From Lysobacter arseniciresistens ZS79 (GTDB lineage: Bacteria; Pseudomonadota; Gammaproteobacteria; Xanthomonadales; Xanthomonadaceae): 50,627 nt of DNA. The notes below the pieces were generated by a model. The model saw nothing but the letters and a program-made list of their open reading frames with translations. It was not told where the DNA came from and searched no databases. Location: positions 1 through 50,627 of the forward strand of contig NZ_AVPT01000018.1 in the NCBI RefSeq assembly GCF_000768335.1, written 5' to 3'. Numbering within the stretch: position 1 is the first letter of the stretch; each line of letters opens with the position of its first letter. This document shows positions 36,352-46,749 of this stretch, one piece after another. The translations under genes and the position numbers were made by a program.

Positions 36352-36834
36352 ATGGCCGCCACCCAGCGCCCGATCGACCGCTGGTTCGCCGGCTACGCGG
36401 CCGACCACCGCAACCCCGGCAACCAGCGCATCCACGTGGTCTGCGTGCCGGCGATCGTGTGGAGCATCGTCGCCCTGCTGTGGTGCATCCCGGCGCCGGG
36501 CACGTGGTTCCGCGACGGCTTCTGGGCCGGCCTGGCGATGTTCGCCGCGACGCTGTTCTACTACCGCCAGTCGCGCGCACTCGGGCTCGGCATGCTGGCG
36601 ATGTTCGCGCTGATGGCGCTGCTGTCCAACGCGATCCTCGAAGCCTTCGGCCGCCCGGTGCTGCTGTGCAGCGCGGCGGTGGTGTTCGTGGTGGCGTGGA
36701 TCGGCCAGTTCATCGGCCACGGCGCGCGCTTCGAGGGCCGCCGCCCGAGTTTCCTGACCGATCTGCGCTACCTGCTGATCGGCCCCGCGTGGGTGCTGGC
36801 CAAGCTGTACCGGCGGCTCGGGCTGGGCTACTGA
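36352..36834 (+). CDS. Mpo1-like (DUF962) membrane protein
   Basis: A 160-aa protein with about four membrane segments. It carries the DUF962/Mpo1 pattern: NQRIHVVCVPAIVWS near the N-terminus, and GQFIGHGARFEGRRPSFLTDL near the C-terminus with conserved histidines that bind iron in yeast Mpo1, a dioxygenase of 2-hydroxy fatty acid alpha-oxidation. The enzymatic role in bacteria is inferred. It lies one base after the purC stop and 8 bp before the EamA gene, so the three may form an operon. Confidence 0.85.
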   Translation: MAATQRPIDRWFAGYAADHRNPGNQRIHVVCVPAIVWSIVALLWCIPAPGTWFRDGFWAGLAMFAATLFYYRQSRALGLGMLAMFALMALLSNAILEAFGRPVLLCSAAVVFVVAWIGQFIGHGARFEGRRPSFLTDLRYLLIGPAWVLAKLYRRLGLGY

Positions 36835-36842
36835 GCGCACCG

Positions 36843-37730
36843 ATGCCGGCCCGCGACCTGCTGCTGGTGATGGTGGTGGTGGTGGCCTGGGCGGGGAACT
36901 TCCTGACCTCGGCCTACGCGCTGCGCGAGGTGCCGCCGTTCCTGTTCACAGCGCTTCGCTTCGTCGCGCTCGGGCTGCCGCTGGTGTTCTTCCTGCGGCG
37001 ACCGGCGCCGGGCCAGTGGGGACGGCTGCTGGCGACCTGCGTGTGCGTGGGCGTGCTGCACTTCGGCCTGAGCTTCGTCGCGCTGAAGATGGCCGGCGAC
37101 CTGTCATCGCCGGCGATCGTGATCCAGAGCTACATCCCGATGACGACGCTACTGGCGTGGTTCGCGCTGGGCGAGCGGTTCGCCTGGCGCACCGGACTGG
37201 CGATCACGATCAGCTTCGGCGGCGTGCTGGTGCTGGGCTTCGACCCGCTGGTGCTGGACGACCCGCTGGCGCTGGCGATGATGCTGGCGGCGGCGCTGTT
37301 CCTGGCGATCGGCACGGTGCTGATGAAGGGCCTGCGCGGGATCGACGCGTTCGCGATGCAGGGTTGGACCGCGGTGATCGCGGTGCTGCCGCTGCTGGCG
37401 GTCAGCGCGTGGCTGGAACCGGGCGCGATCGCGGCGCTGCCATCGGCCAGCTGGGTCGCGTGGGTCGGCGTGGGCTATGCGGCGTTCGTGTCGTCGCTGC
37501 TCGGCCACGGGCTGTACTACGTGCTGGTGCAGCGCCACCCGGTGGCGCAGGTGACGCCGTGGCTGCTGCTGGTGCCGGTGCTGGCGGTCGGGCTGGGCAT
37601 CGCGTTCTGGGGCGACCGGCCGGGGCCGCGGCTGTTCATCGGCGGCGCGATGGTGCTCGGCGGCGTGCTGGTGGTGGCGCTGCGGGCGCTGCAGAAGTCG
37701 CGGACGCTGCCGCCGGCGCGGGATATCTGA
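36843..37730 (+). CDS. EamA-family transporter (DMT superfamily)
   Basis: A 295-aa inner-membrane protein with ten hydrophobic segments arranged as two five-helix EamA repeats (residues 5-137 and 145-285), each with the typical start (AWAGNFLTSAYAL) and the PLLA or PVLA-type motifs. It resembles O-acetylserine/cysteine exporter YdeD-like members, but the substrate is unknown. Start ATG at 36843, directly after the Mpo1-like gene. Confidence 0.88.
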   Translation: MPARDLLLVMVVVVAWAGNFLTSAYALREVPPFLFTALRFVALGLPLVFFLRRPAPGQWGRLLATCVCVGVLHFGLSFVALKMAGDLSSPAIVIQSYIPMTTLLAWFALGERFAWRTGLAITISFGGVLVLGFDPLVLDDPLALAMMLAAALFLAIGTVLMKGLRGIDAFAMQGWTAVIAVLPLLAVSAWLEPGAIAALPSASWVAWVGVGYAAFVSSLLGHGLYYVLVQRHPVAQVTPWLLLVPVLAVGLGIAFWGDRPGPRLFIGGAMVLGGVLVVALRALQKSRTLPPARDI

Positions 37731-37756
37731 CCGGCCACCGGCGCGGCGCCCGCCAG

Positions 37757-37904
37757 GTAGGCGCGACGTCAGGCGCGACCCACTGACCCGCCCGACACCT
37801 GCGTTCAACGCGCATTCGCGATCGCGCGACCGCGCCATGCCCGCGGGTGCGCGCCTTCGCCACCCATCCGATTGTCAGTGGGTCGCGACTGGCGTCGCTC
37901 CTAC
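37757..37904. repeat. Paired inverted repeat downstream of the EamA gene, REP-like
   Basis: Arms at 37757-37786 (GTAGGCGCGACGTCAGGCGC...) and 37875-37904 are imperfect reverse complements. The centre (88 bp) begins CCCG and ends CATCCGATTG, similar to the 26.8-kb element, so these two share more than the arms. Confidence 0.88.
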
Positions 37905-37918
37905 CGATGATTCCGGGA

Positions 37919-38797
37919 TTACCGCACCGGCCCGGAGGGCATGAACATTCCCGGGCTTGGCCGGAACGGTCGCGGCGCGTAGCCCAGGTCGCGCGCGGCG
38001 GGGTCGATGTCGAACACCAGGTCCTCGCGCATGCGGCCGATCGCGGCGTCGCCGAGGCCGCGTGCACGGCCGGTCAGCTGCGCCAGCCGCAGCGCGATCG
38101 CGAACAGCGGCGCCGGCAGCTCCACCAGCCGTGCCGGCGGCTGCAGGCAGGCCAGCACGCGGCCGACCATCTCCCGGTACGGCAGGGTCTCGCCGCCCGG
38201 CAGGGCGTAGGCACGGCCGTGGCTGGCCGGCGCACCCAGGCAGGCCATCGCGGCGTCGGCGAGGTCTTCGACGTGCACCGGCTGGCGCAACCCGGTGGCC
38301 CCGCGCGGCAGCGCGAACACCCCCGCGCGGCCGGCCAGCGCGGCGATCCGGCTCAGGCTGGCATCGCGGCCGGCGCCGTAGACCAGGGTCGGCCGCAGCA
38401 GCGTCGCGGCGGCACCGCGCCCGGCCGCGGCCGCGAACACCGCCGCCTCGCCCTCGCGCAGGCGGCGGACGATGTCTCGCTCGCCGGCATCGGCCGAATC
38501 GTGCTTGGTGTCGATGCTGGTGGAGCCGAACGCGACCACCCGCGGGCACTCGGGTGCCGCGGCCGCGTACCAGCGCGCGAACCGGTCCAGCGGCCCGCAG
38601 CTGAGGATCGCATCGACCTGCGACGGCAAGGCCGGCATCGCGTCGAACTCGCCGGCCAGCCAGCGCAGCGCGCCGGCACCGGCATCGGCTGCCGGCGCGC
38701 GCGACACCGCGCTCACCCGCCAGCCGGCCCCGCACAGCCGCGCCAGCAGCGGCCGGCCGACCTGGCCGCTGCCGCCGAACACCAGCGCGTGGCGCAT
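37919..38797 (-). CDS. NAD(P)-dependent SDR/epimerase-like protein
   Basis: A 292-aa atypical short-chain dehydrogenase. The Rossmann motif GGSGQVGRPLLARL is present, but the catalytic YxxxK tyrosine is not in the usual place, so it looks like an atypical, possibly non-catalytic or NmrA-like member. It has RPTLVYGAGRDAS and QPVHVEDLADA, common in the epimerase branch. It lies 3 bp after nhaA in the same direction. No substrate can be named. Confidence 0.75.
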   Translation of the reverse strand: MRHALVFGGSGQVGRPLLARLCGAGWRVSAVSRAPAADAGAGALRWLAGEFDAMPALPSQVDAILSCGPLDRFARWYAAAAPECPRVVAFGSTSIDTKHDSADAGERDIVRRLREGEAAVFAAAAGRGAAATLLRPTLVYGAGRDASLSRIAALAGRAGVFALPRGATGLRQPVHVEDLADAAMACLGAPASHGRAYALPGGETLPYREMVGRVLACLQPPARLVELPAPLFAIALRLAQLTGRARGLGDAAIGRMREDLVFDIDPAARDLGYAPRPFRPSPGMFMPSGPVR

Positions 38798-38800
38798 GGC

Positions 38801-40042
<1,242 letters not shown>

Positions 40043-40121
40043 CGGGCCAGTGTAGCAACCGCGCGACCGCCCCCAACCTTACCGTCCGTGCCGTGCAGCG
40101 CGCATCGACGCGGCACGCGGG

Positions 40122-41099
40122 TCAGCCGATCGCGGCGACCCGGCCGGCGCTGTCGAGCAGCACCAGCTCGAACGCCAGCCACACCACGAAGCCCGCCAAC
40201 AGCACCCCGCCCTCGCGCCGGCTGACCTCGAGGTCGCCGCGCAGCATCGGGTACACCACCAGCGCGAACGCGAGCGCCGCGGGCAGCGCGTAGCGCACCA
40301 GCACACCCGGTAGCACCAGCGGCTGCCACAGCGCCATCGCGCCGACGATCACCAGCAGGTTGAACACGCTGGAACCGACCACGTGGCCGAGCACGATGTC
40401 GCCCTGCCCCCGCCGCGCGGCGGCCACCGCGGCGGCCAGCTCCGGCAGGGCGGTGCCGATCGCGACGGCGACCAGGCCGGTCAGCAGCGGCGACAGTCCC
40501 CAGCCGGTGCCAAGCTCCAGCGCGCCGTCGACCACGAAGCGCGCGCCGAAATACAGCAGCACCAGCGCGATTGCCAGCCGCAGCAGGTTGAGCTTGAGGT
40601 CGGTGCCGGTGTGGGCGAACGCTTCCAGCTCGGCCCGCAGCTCCGGCACCTCCTGTCGCGCGCGGGAGAACGCGAACGCCAGCACCGCGACGAAGGCCAG
40701 CAGCATCATCCCGCCCTCGATCCGCGACAGGCGGCCGTCGAGGCCGAACACGATCGCCGCCGCGGTGCCGACGACCAGCACCAGCAGCAGCGGCGACAGC
40801 GCGCGCCAGCGCACCAGCAGCGGCGCCGCGACCGCGGCCGCGCCGAGCACCAACCCGAAGTTGACGACGTTGCTGCCGATCGCGTTGCCCAGCGCCAGCT
40901 CCGGCTGGCCGACCGCGATCGCGCGCAGATTGACCGCCAGTTCCGGCAGCGAGGTGCCGAACGCGACCAGCACCAGCCCGGTCGCGAACGGCGACAGCCC
41001 GCCGCGCCGCGCCAGTCCCGAGGCGCCCTTCACCAGCGAGTCGCCGCCCAGTGCCAGCAGCAGCAGTCCGAGCACGAAAAAGCCAAGTGCTGCCAGCAT
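40122..41099 (-). CDS. Calcium/sodium antiporter (CaCA family, YrbG-like)
   Basis: A 325-aa inner-membrane exchanger with two inverted alpha-repeats. The first has GLVLVAFGTSLPELAVNL and GNAIGSNVVNFGLVLG; the second has GLVAVAIGTALPELAAAV and GHVVGSSVFNLLVIVG, the ion-binding acidic motifs of the family. An acidic loop lies between them. It is upstream of nhaA on the same strand with a 79-bp gap. Confidence 0.93.
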   Translation of the reverse strand: MLAALGFFVLGLLLLALGGDSLVKGASGLARRGGLSPFATGLVLVAFGTSLPELAVNLRAIAVGQPELALGNAIGSNVVNFGLVLGAAAVAAPLLVRWRALSPLLLVLVVGTAAAIVFGLDGRLSRIEGGMMLLAFVAVLAFAFSRARQEVPELRAELEAFAHTGTDLKLNLLRLAIALVLLYFGARFVVDGALELGTGWGLSPLLTGLVAVAIGTALPELAAAVAAARRGQGDIVLGHVVGSSVFNLLVIVGAMALWQPLVLPGVLVRYALPAALAFALVVYPMLRGDLEVSRREGGVLLAGFVVWLAFELVLLDSAGRVAAIG

Positions 41100-41147
41100 C
41101 GCGGATCCTCCGGTGTGAACGGGTCGATTCTAGGCCTGAGCCGCGGC

Positions 41148-41801
41148 TCAGGAGCAACCTTCGACGTAATCGACCTGCGGCGGCAGCCCGACCCGCCACT
41201 CGGTCACCACGTCGTCGGCATCGGTCTCGAACAACAAAACCGCGTCGCTGCCGGACGGGTCGGCGACGCGCAGGTATTCGCCGTCGACGTACTTGTGCGG
41301 GCTGCGGTCGGTGACCGGTCCGTAGAGCGCTTCGAGCCCGGCCTCGTCCATGCCGCGGCGACCGCCGCCGGGAGCGGCCATGCCGTCGTTGGCGACCGAG
41401 TAGCGGACGAAGCGGCCGCCCTCGAACATCATCGCGAAATAGGCCTGGTCCGGCTGGCCGACCGGACTGAGGTGGAAGCAGGCGTCGCTGCCGTCCGGAC
41501 CGCCGGCGGGCGCGTCGCCGGGTTCACCGAGGTCGCCGCCGTTCCAGGCCGCGCGCACCGCGTCCGCGCTCATGCCGAAGCGCGCGGGGCCGTAGCCATC
41601 GAAGCGTGCGTCGCCGGTGGCGGTGGGCTCGGCGGGCGCGGGCGCCGGCGCGGCCGGCTTGGGCGCATCGGGACCGATCGTGGTCGGCGGGTCGCCAGCG
41701 GCGGCGGACGGGTCGACGGCGGCCCCATCGTCGGCGCTGCAGGCGGTGATCGCCAGCGCCAGCAACGCTGCGGCGAGGATGCGGTCGGGACGGCTCGGCA
41801 T
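41148..41801 (-). CDS. Putative lipoprotein of unknown function
   Basis: A 217-aa protein with a lipoprotein signal peptide (lipobox LAITAC), a Pro/Ala-rich spacer (about 25-60), and a C-terminal domain with DGYGPARFGMSADAVRAAW, a motif shared by small bacterial lipoproteins of unknown function. The domain contains two cysteines (one in DACFHL, one near the end). The ATG at 41801 is taken rather than the GTG two codons earlier. No function is assigned. Confidence 0.75.
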   Translation of the reverse strand: MPSRPDRILAAALLALAITACSADDGAAVDPSAAAGDPPTTIGPDAPKPAAPAPAPAEPTATGDARFDGYGPARFGMSADAVRAAWNGGDLGEPGDAPAGGPDGSDACFHLSPVGQPDQAYFAMMFEGGRFVRYSVANDGMAAPGGGRRGMDEAGLEALYGPVTDRSPHKYVDGEYLRVADPSGSDAVLLFETDADDVVTEWRVGLPPQVDYVEGCS

Positions 41802-41890
41802 GGGCACACTCGTGGAGGACGGCGCCCGATCTTCTGCACCGCGTCGTCAACAGCGCGCGAATGCCCCGCGCGCGTCGACGCCCACGGTGC

Positions 41891-43192
41891 TCAGCCGCGG
41901 AAGTGCTTGCCCAGCCCGTCCCAGCAGGCCTGGTACCCGCGCTGGCGGTGGTTCGCGGCCAGCGCCTGGCTGGTCGGCCGGATCACCGCGCGCGCCTCGA
42001 ACATGATCGCCATCGTGTCGCGGATCACGTCGGGGCGGGACAGGTCGGCGGCGCTGGCCTTGTCGAACGTCGCCGCGTCCGGTCCGTGGCCGGTCATGCA
42101 GTTGTGCAGGCTGGCGCCGCCGGGGACGAAGCCCTCGGCCTTGGCGTCGTAGGCGCCGTGCACCAGGCCCATGAACTCGCTGGCGATGTTGCGGTGGAAC
42201 CAGGGCGGCCGGAACGTGTCCTGCGCCACCAGCCAGCGCGGCGGGAAGATCGCGAAGTCGAGGTTGCTGGTGCCCGGGGTGTCGCTGGGCGAATGCAGCA
42301 CGAGGAAGATCGACGGGTCCGGGTGGTCGAAGCTGATCGAGCCGATCGTGTTGAAGCGGCGCAGGTCGTACTTGTACGGCGCGTAGTTGCCGTGCCAGCC
42401 GACCACGTCGAGCGGGCTGTGGCCGATGTCGGCGCGCCACAGGTGGCCCTGGAACTTGGCGACCAGTTCGAAGTCGCCCTCGACGTCCTCGAACGCGGCC
42501 TGCGGCGTCAGGAAGTCGCGCGGGTTGGCCAGCCCGTTGCTGCCGATCGGGCCGAGGTCGGGCAGCTTGAGCAGCGCGCCGAAGTTCTCGCAGACGTAGC
42601 CGCGGGCGGTGCCGTCGGGCAGTTCGACCCGGAAGCGCACGCCGCGCGGGATCACCGCGATCTCCTGCGGTTCGACCTCGAGCACGCCCAGCTCGGTGGC
42701 GATCCGCAGCCGCCCCAGTTGCGGGACGATCAGCAGCTCGCCGTCGGCGTCGTAGAAGAACCGCCCGTCCATCGAGCGGTTGGCGGCGTACAGATGCACG
42801 CCCATGCCGGTCATCGCCGCCGGGCCGCCGTTGCCGGCCATGGTGAACAGGCCGTCGACGAAGTCGGTCGGCGCGTCGGTGGCCGGCATCGGCAGCGGGT
42901 CCCAGCGCAGCTGATCGGGCGTCACCGGGCCGTCGCCGAAATCGTTGTGGAAGCGCGCGGGGCCGTCGTCGCGCCGCATCGGCTCGAACGGCCCGTGCAC
43001 CGCGGCCGGGCGGATCCGGTACAGCCAGCTGCGGCGGTTGCTTCCGCGCGGCGCGGTGAACGCCGAGCCGGTCAGCTGCTCGGCGTACAACCCGTGCGCC
43101 ACCCGCTGCGGCGAGTTGCGTCCTTCCGGCAGCGTGCCGGCGACCGCCTCGGTCGCGAACTCGTTGCCAAACCCCGACATGTATCCCTTCAC
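41891..43192 (-). CDS. hmgA: Homogentisate 1,2-dioxygenase
   Basis: A 433-aa non-haem iron dioxygenase that opens the homogentisate ring in tyrosine breakdown. It begins [17 protein letters not shown]. The conserved metal-ligand region includes the histidines and glutamate around [20 protein letters not shown] and SEFMGLVHG. The GTG at 43192 is supported by GGAGG seven bases upstream. It lies 27 bp after hppD in the same operon. Confidence 0.96.
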   Translation of the reverse strand: MKGYMSGFGNEFATEAVAGTLPEGRNSPQRVAHGLYAEQLTGSAFTAPRGSNRRSWLYRIRPAAVHGPFEPMRRDDGPARFHNDFGDGPVTPDQLRWDPLPMPATDAPTDFVDGLFTMAGNGGPAAMTGMGVHLYAANRSMDGRFFYDADGELLIVPQLGRLRIATELGVLEVEPQEIAVIPRGVRFRVELPDGTARGYVCENFGALLKLPDLGPIGSNGLANPRDFLTPQAAFEDVEGDFELVAKFQGHLWRADIGHSPLDVVGWHGNYAPYKYDLRRFNTIGSISFDHPDPSIFLVLHSPSDTPGTSNLDFAIFPPRWLVAQDTFRPPWFHRNIASEFMGLVHGAYDAKAEGFVPGGASLHNCMTGHGPDAATFDKASAADLSRPDVIRDTMAIMFEARAVIRPTSQALAANHRQRGYQACWDGLGKHFRG

Positions 43193-43219
43193 GCGACTGC
43201 CTCCGGCCCGGAAAGTGGT

Positions 43220-44305
43220 TTACAGCACGCCGCGCTTCATCTGGTCGCGTTCGATCGACTCGAACAGCGCCTGGAAGTTGCCCTCGCCGAAGCCCTCGTT
43301 GCCCTTGCGCTGGATGATCTCGAAGAAGATCGGGCCGAACGCGTTCTGGGTGAAGATCTGCAGCAGCAGGCGCTTCTTGGTCTCCATGTCGGCGTCGATC
43401 AGGATGGCGTTGCGACGCAGGCGCTCGACGTCCTCGGAGTGGCCCGGCACGCGCTGGTCGATCACGTCGAAGTAGGTGTCGGGCGTGTCGAGGAAGGCGA
43501 TGCCGGCCTCGCGCATCTTCTCGACCGACGCGTAGATGTCGTCGGTGAACAGCGCGATGTGCTGGATGCCCTCGCCCTTGTAGTCGCGCAGGTACTCGTT
43601 GATCTGGCTCTTCTCGTCGGACGACTCGTTGAGCGGGATGCGCACGATGCCGTCCGGCGCGGTCATCGCCTTCGACAGCAGGCCGGTCTTGGCCCCCTTG
43701 ATGTCGAAGTAGCGGATCTCGCGGAAGTTGAACAGCTTCTCGTAGTAGTCCGACCACTTCTGCATGTTGCCGAGGAACAGGTTGTGGGTCAGGTGGTCGA
43801 TGAAGGTCAGGCCGAAGCCCTCCGGGTGCTGGTCGACGCCCGGCAGCGGCTCGTAACCGGCGTAGATGTCCTCGGCGGAGTCGTCGATCAGGTACAGCAT
43901 GCAGTCGCCGATGCCCTTGATCGCCGGCGCGGACACGGCGCCGGTCTCCGGCTTGTGGTCGGCCTTCTCGCCGCCGTTGGCGAGCACGTGGTCGAGCACC
44001 TCGCCAACCGGCTTGCGGAAGCGGATCGCGAAGCCGCAGGCCGACGGGCCGTGCTCGGCGGCGAAGTCGGCGGCGAACGAACCCGGCTCCTCGTTGAGCA
44101 GGAAGTTGATCGTGCCCTGGCGGAACAGGGTGATCGCGCGCTCGCGGTGGCGGGCGACCGCGGTGAAGCCGAGCTTGCGCAGGTAGTCGCGCATCTTCTC
44201 GCCCTGCCCGGCCGGCGCGGCGAACTCGACGAACTCGAACCCGTTGATACCCATCGGGTTCTCGAAAGTGGTGACCTGCATGCCGAGGTTGGGCTGGGCG
44301 CTCAT
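43220..44305 (-). CDS. hppD: 4-hydroxyphenylpyruvate dioxygenase
   Basis: A 361-aa Fe(II) enzyme converting 4-hydroxyphenylpyruvate to homogentisate. The vicinal-oxygen-chelate fold is evident: GINGFEFVEFAAP at the start, FIDHLTHNL (first iron His), GIQHIALFTDDIY (second His) and the C-terminal QIFTQNAFGPIFFEIIQRKG (Glu ligand). The ATG at 44305 has GGAG seven bases upstream; the longer frame overlaps the promoter. First gene of the hppD-hmgA operon, divergent from a MarR regulator. Confidence 0.96.
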   Translation of the reverse strand: MSAQPNLGMQVTTFENPMGINGFEFVEFAAPAGQGEKMRDYLRKLGFTAVARHRERAITLFRQGTINFLLNEEPGSFAADFAAEHGPSACGFAIRFRKPVGEVLDHVLANGGEKADHKPETGAVSAPAIKGIGDCMLYLIDDSAEDIYAGYEPLPGVDQHPEGFGLTFIDHLTHNLFLGNMQKWSDYYEKLFNFREIRYFDIKGAKTGLLSKAMTAPDGIVRIPLNESSDEKSQINEYLRDYKGEGIQHIALFTDDIYASVEKMREAGIAFLDTPDTYFDVIDQRVPGHSEDVERLRRNAILIDADMETKKRLLLQIFTQNAFGPIFFEIIQRKGNEGFGEGNFQALFESIERDQMKRGVL

Positions 44306-44373
44306 GGGGGACTCCGGATCTGCGGCTTTGGAAAGCACGGGAAGGGTGCGCGGCACGGCGGCCGCGGAACGAC

Positions 44374-44402
44374 GTTATAGTTTCACATGAAACCATACAC
44401 AA
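44374..44402 (-). promoter_or_regulatory. hppD promoter
   Basis: On the minus strand TTGTGT (44397-44402), a spacer of exactly 17 bp, and TATAAC (44374-44379). The spacer is filled by the palindrome described separately, so a bound repressor would block RNA polymerase. Confidence 0.7.
44377..44396. promoter_or_regulatory. Operator-like palindrome in the hppD/MarR intergenic region
   Basis: GTTTCA-CA-TGAAAC with extra matching flanks (AT at each end; 16 of 18 arm positions symmetric). It lies between the divergent hppD and MarR-type genes and overlaps the hppD -10/spacer, the typical place for a MarR-family operator. Confidence 0.75.
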
Positions 44403-44415
44403 GGCGCGGCGCAAC

Positions 44416-44901
44416 ATGAACGACCCCCGCCCCGGCGCGCGACGCCCGCGACACGTCGAACTCGACCTCGAACACTTCCTGCCGTACCGGCTGTCGGTGC
44501 TGTCCAACCGCGTCAGCGACTCGATCTTCCGCATGTATGCCGAACGCTTCGACCTCGGCGTCACCGAGTGGCGGGTGATGGCGGTGCTCGGCCGCTATCC
44601 CGACCTGTCGGCCGGCGAGGTCGCCCAGCGCACGGCGATGGACAAGGTGGCGGTGAGCCGTGCGGTCGCGCGGCTGGTCGAGGCCGGCCGGCTCCGGCGC
44701 GAGACCCACGGCGACGACCGCCGCCGCTCGGTGCTGCGCCTCAGCGCCGACGGCTACCGCATCTACGACGAGGTCGCGCCGCTGGCGATCGAGTTCGAGC
44801 AGCGCCTGCTGAAGGGCATGCAGCCGGCCGAGCGCGACCTGCTGTTCCGCCTGCTCGACCGGCTCGACGAGCTCGAACTGCAGGCCGAGGGCGGTACCTG
44901 A
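44416..44901 (+). CDS. MarR-family transcriptional regulator
   Basis: A 161-aa winged-helix regulator. The layout is the MarR one: helical dimerisation ends, the HTH around LSAGEVAQRTAMDKVAVSRAVARLV, and the wing DDRRRSVLRLSADG. Its position, divergent from hppD-hmgA with a palindrome in the shared promoter, makes it the likely local repressor (HpdR/HmgR-type), probably released by a pathway intermediate; the ligand is inferred. Start ATG at 44416. Confidence 0.9.
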   Translation: MNDPRPGARRPRHVELDLEHFLPYRLSVLSNRVSDSIFRMYAERFDLGVTEWRVMAVLGRYPDLSAGEVAQRTAMDKVAVSRAVARLVEAGRLRRETHGDDRRRSVLRLSADGYRIYDEVAPLAIEFEQRLLKGMQPAERDLLFRLLDRLDELELQAEGGT

Positions 44902-44933
44902 AAAAGAAACGGCGACCCGGAGGCCGCCGTTTC
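44901..44933 (-). terminator. Terminator downstream of the POT transporter gene
   Basis: On the minus strand GAAACGGCG pairs with CGCCGTTTC (44906-44933), followed by five T residues. The T-run borders the MarR stop codon on the opposite strand, so it separates the converging genes. Confidence 0.85.
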
Positions 44934-44979
44934 CGTTCGCGCGCATACCGGCCATGCGCCAGGCATGGCCGGGTCGCGG

Positions 44980-46569
44980 TTACCGCAGTTCCTGGTCGGT
45001 ACGGGTACCGGCCGCGGCCGGCTCGCCCACTTCTTCCTGCCCGGCCAGTGCACGGTCGTGGCGCTCGGTGTCGACGTCCTCGTGCATCAGCTTGCGGATC
45101 AGCGGCGACACCGCGACCACGGCCACGCCGACGGCGATCGCGATCCAGCCGATCTGCTGGTAGACGTCCAGCACCGGCGTGGCGGCGGCGCCTTCGGCGG
45201 CTTCGGCACCGGTTGCGTGGGCGATCAGGCCACCGATGTAGTTGCCGGCCGCGCTGGCCAGGAACCAGGTACCCATCAGCAGGCTGACCATGCTCGCCGG
45301 CGCCAGCTTGGTCATCGCCGACAGGCCGACCGGCGACAGGCACAGCTCGCCCATCGTGTGCAGCAGGTAGATGGCGAAGATGAAGATCACCGGGGTCGGG
45401 TTGCCGGTACCGGCCGCGACCGCACCGGCCACCAGCACCAGGAAGCCCAGGCCGAGCTGCACCAGGCCGAGGCCGAACTTGGCCGGGGTGGACGGCTCCA
45501 GCCCGCGCCTGGCCAGCGCCAGCCACAGCCACGCGAACACCGGCCCGAGCAGGATGATGTAGATCGCGTTGAGCGACTGGAACATGCCGGCCGGCACTTC
45601 CCAGCCCAGCAGCTCGCGGTTGACCTGCTCGTCGGTGTAGATGTTGAGCGAGGAACCGGCCTGCTCGAACAGCGCCCAGAACAGCGGCTGCAGGCCGATC
45701 AGGAACAGCGCGGCGAGGATCCGGTCGCGGTACACCCGGTCGAGCTTGAACACCGCCGTGAACAGCAGGTAGGCGACGACGACGGCACCGAACAGCGCCA
45801 GCAGCCAGCCGACGACGGACTGGTACTGCACCAGGAACCAGACCACCACCACGCCGACCAGGCCGATCAGGTAGACCATCCATTCGGTCGGGACGCCCAG
45901 CATCGGCTTCTTCAGCAGCGCCGGGTCCGGCGCCTCGCCCTTGCCGAGCAGTGCCGGGCGGCCCCAGACGAACACGATCAGGCCCAGCAGCATGCCGATG
46001 CCGGCCGCACCGAAGCCCCAGGACCAGCCGATCTCCTGGCCGAGGTAGGCGACCAGCGCCGAACCGATCGCCGCGCCCAGGTTGATGCCCATGTAGAAGA
46101 TCGTGAAGGCGGGATCGCGTCGCGCATCGCCCTGACGGTACAGCTGGCCGACGATCGCCGAGATGTTGGCCTTCAGGAAGCCGACGCCCATGATGATGAA
46201 CGCGAGTGCCAGCCAGAACACGTTGAGCATCGGCGAGTCCTGCCCGCCGGTACCTTCAAACGCCATCAGGCCGTGGCCGATCACCAGCAGGACCGCGCCG
46301 TACTGCACCGCCTTGCGCTGGCCGATGTAGCGGTCGGCCAGGTAACCACCGATCACCGGGGTGATGTAGACCAGCGCGGTGTAGGCGCCATAGATCAGGT
46401 AGGCCTTCTGCTCCGAGAACAGCCAGTGCTGCACCAGGTAGAAGATCAGGATGGCGCGCATGCCGTAGTAGGAGAAGCGCTCCCACATCTCGGCGAAGAA
46501 CAGCACGAACAGGCCGCGCGGATGGCCGAGGAAGGTCTTCTCCCCCGCCGGGACTGGATTGGTGGCCAC
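44980..46569 (-). CDS. Proton-dependent oligopeptide transporter (POT/PTR2 family)
   Basis: A 529-aa MFS-type symporter with about 14 hydrophobic segments. POT signatures are present: FFAEMWERFSYYGMRAIL (ExxERFxYY) in helix 1, GGYLADRYIGQRKA, and FTIFYMGINLGAAIGS (PTR2 signature 2-like). It imports di- and tripeptides with protons. The GTG at 46569 is the family start (MATNPVPAGEKTFLGHP); no close Shine-Dalgarno is seen. It lies between the tyrosine and tryptophan breakdown genes. Confidence 0.94.
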   Translation of the reverse strand: MATNPVPAGEKTFLGHPRGLFVLFFAEMWERFSYYGMRAILIFYLVQHWLFSEQKAYLIYGAYTALVYITPVIGGYLADRYIGQRKAVQYGAVLLVIGHGLMAFEGTGGQDSPMLNVFWLALAFIIMGVGFLKANISAIVGQLYRQGDARRDPAFTIFYMGINLGAAIGSALVAYLGQEIGWSWGFGAAGIGMLLGLIVFVWGRPALLGKGEAPDPALLKKPMLGVPTEWMVYLIGLVGVVVVWFLVQYQSVVGWLLALFGAVVVAYLLFTAVFKLDRVYRDRILAALFLIGLQPLFWALFEQAGSSLNIYTDEQVNRELLGWEVPAGMFQSLNAIYIILLGPVFAWLWLALARRGLEPSTPAKFGLGLVQLGLGFLVLVAGAVAAGTGNPTPVIFIFAIYLLHTMGELCLSPVGLSAMTKLAPASMVSLLMGTWFLASAAGNYIGGLIAHATGAEAAEGAAATPVLDVYQQIGWIAIAVGVAVVAVSPLIRKLMHEDVDTERHDRALAGQEEVGEPAAAGTRTDQELR

Positions 46570-46749
46570 TGGTGGTTTTTCTCCCCTGAAGGAATCTGTC
46601 GGTCTGCCGCCCTGCTGGGCGGTCTCGTGGCAATCCCCCCTCGGCCGGCGGCGAGCCGGCAGGGGCGAAAACGGGGGAAGGTTTAACCGCTATGTAACGA
46701 GCACGTCAAATGAACGCGCGCGATGCTGCGACGCAGCACAAGCAGCGGT

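Noticed and set aside
41861-44380. An 839-codon plus-strand open frame
   Set aside because: It is exactly antisense to hmgA and hppD, both of which show full family motifs.
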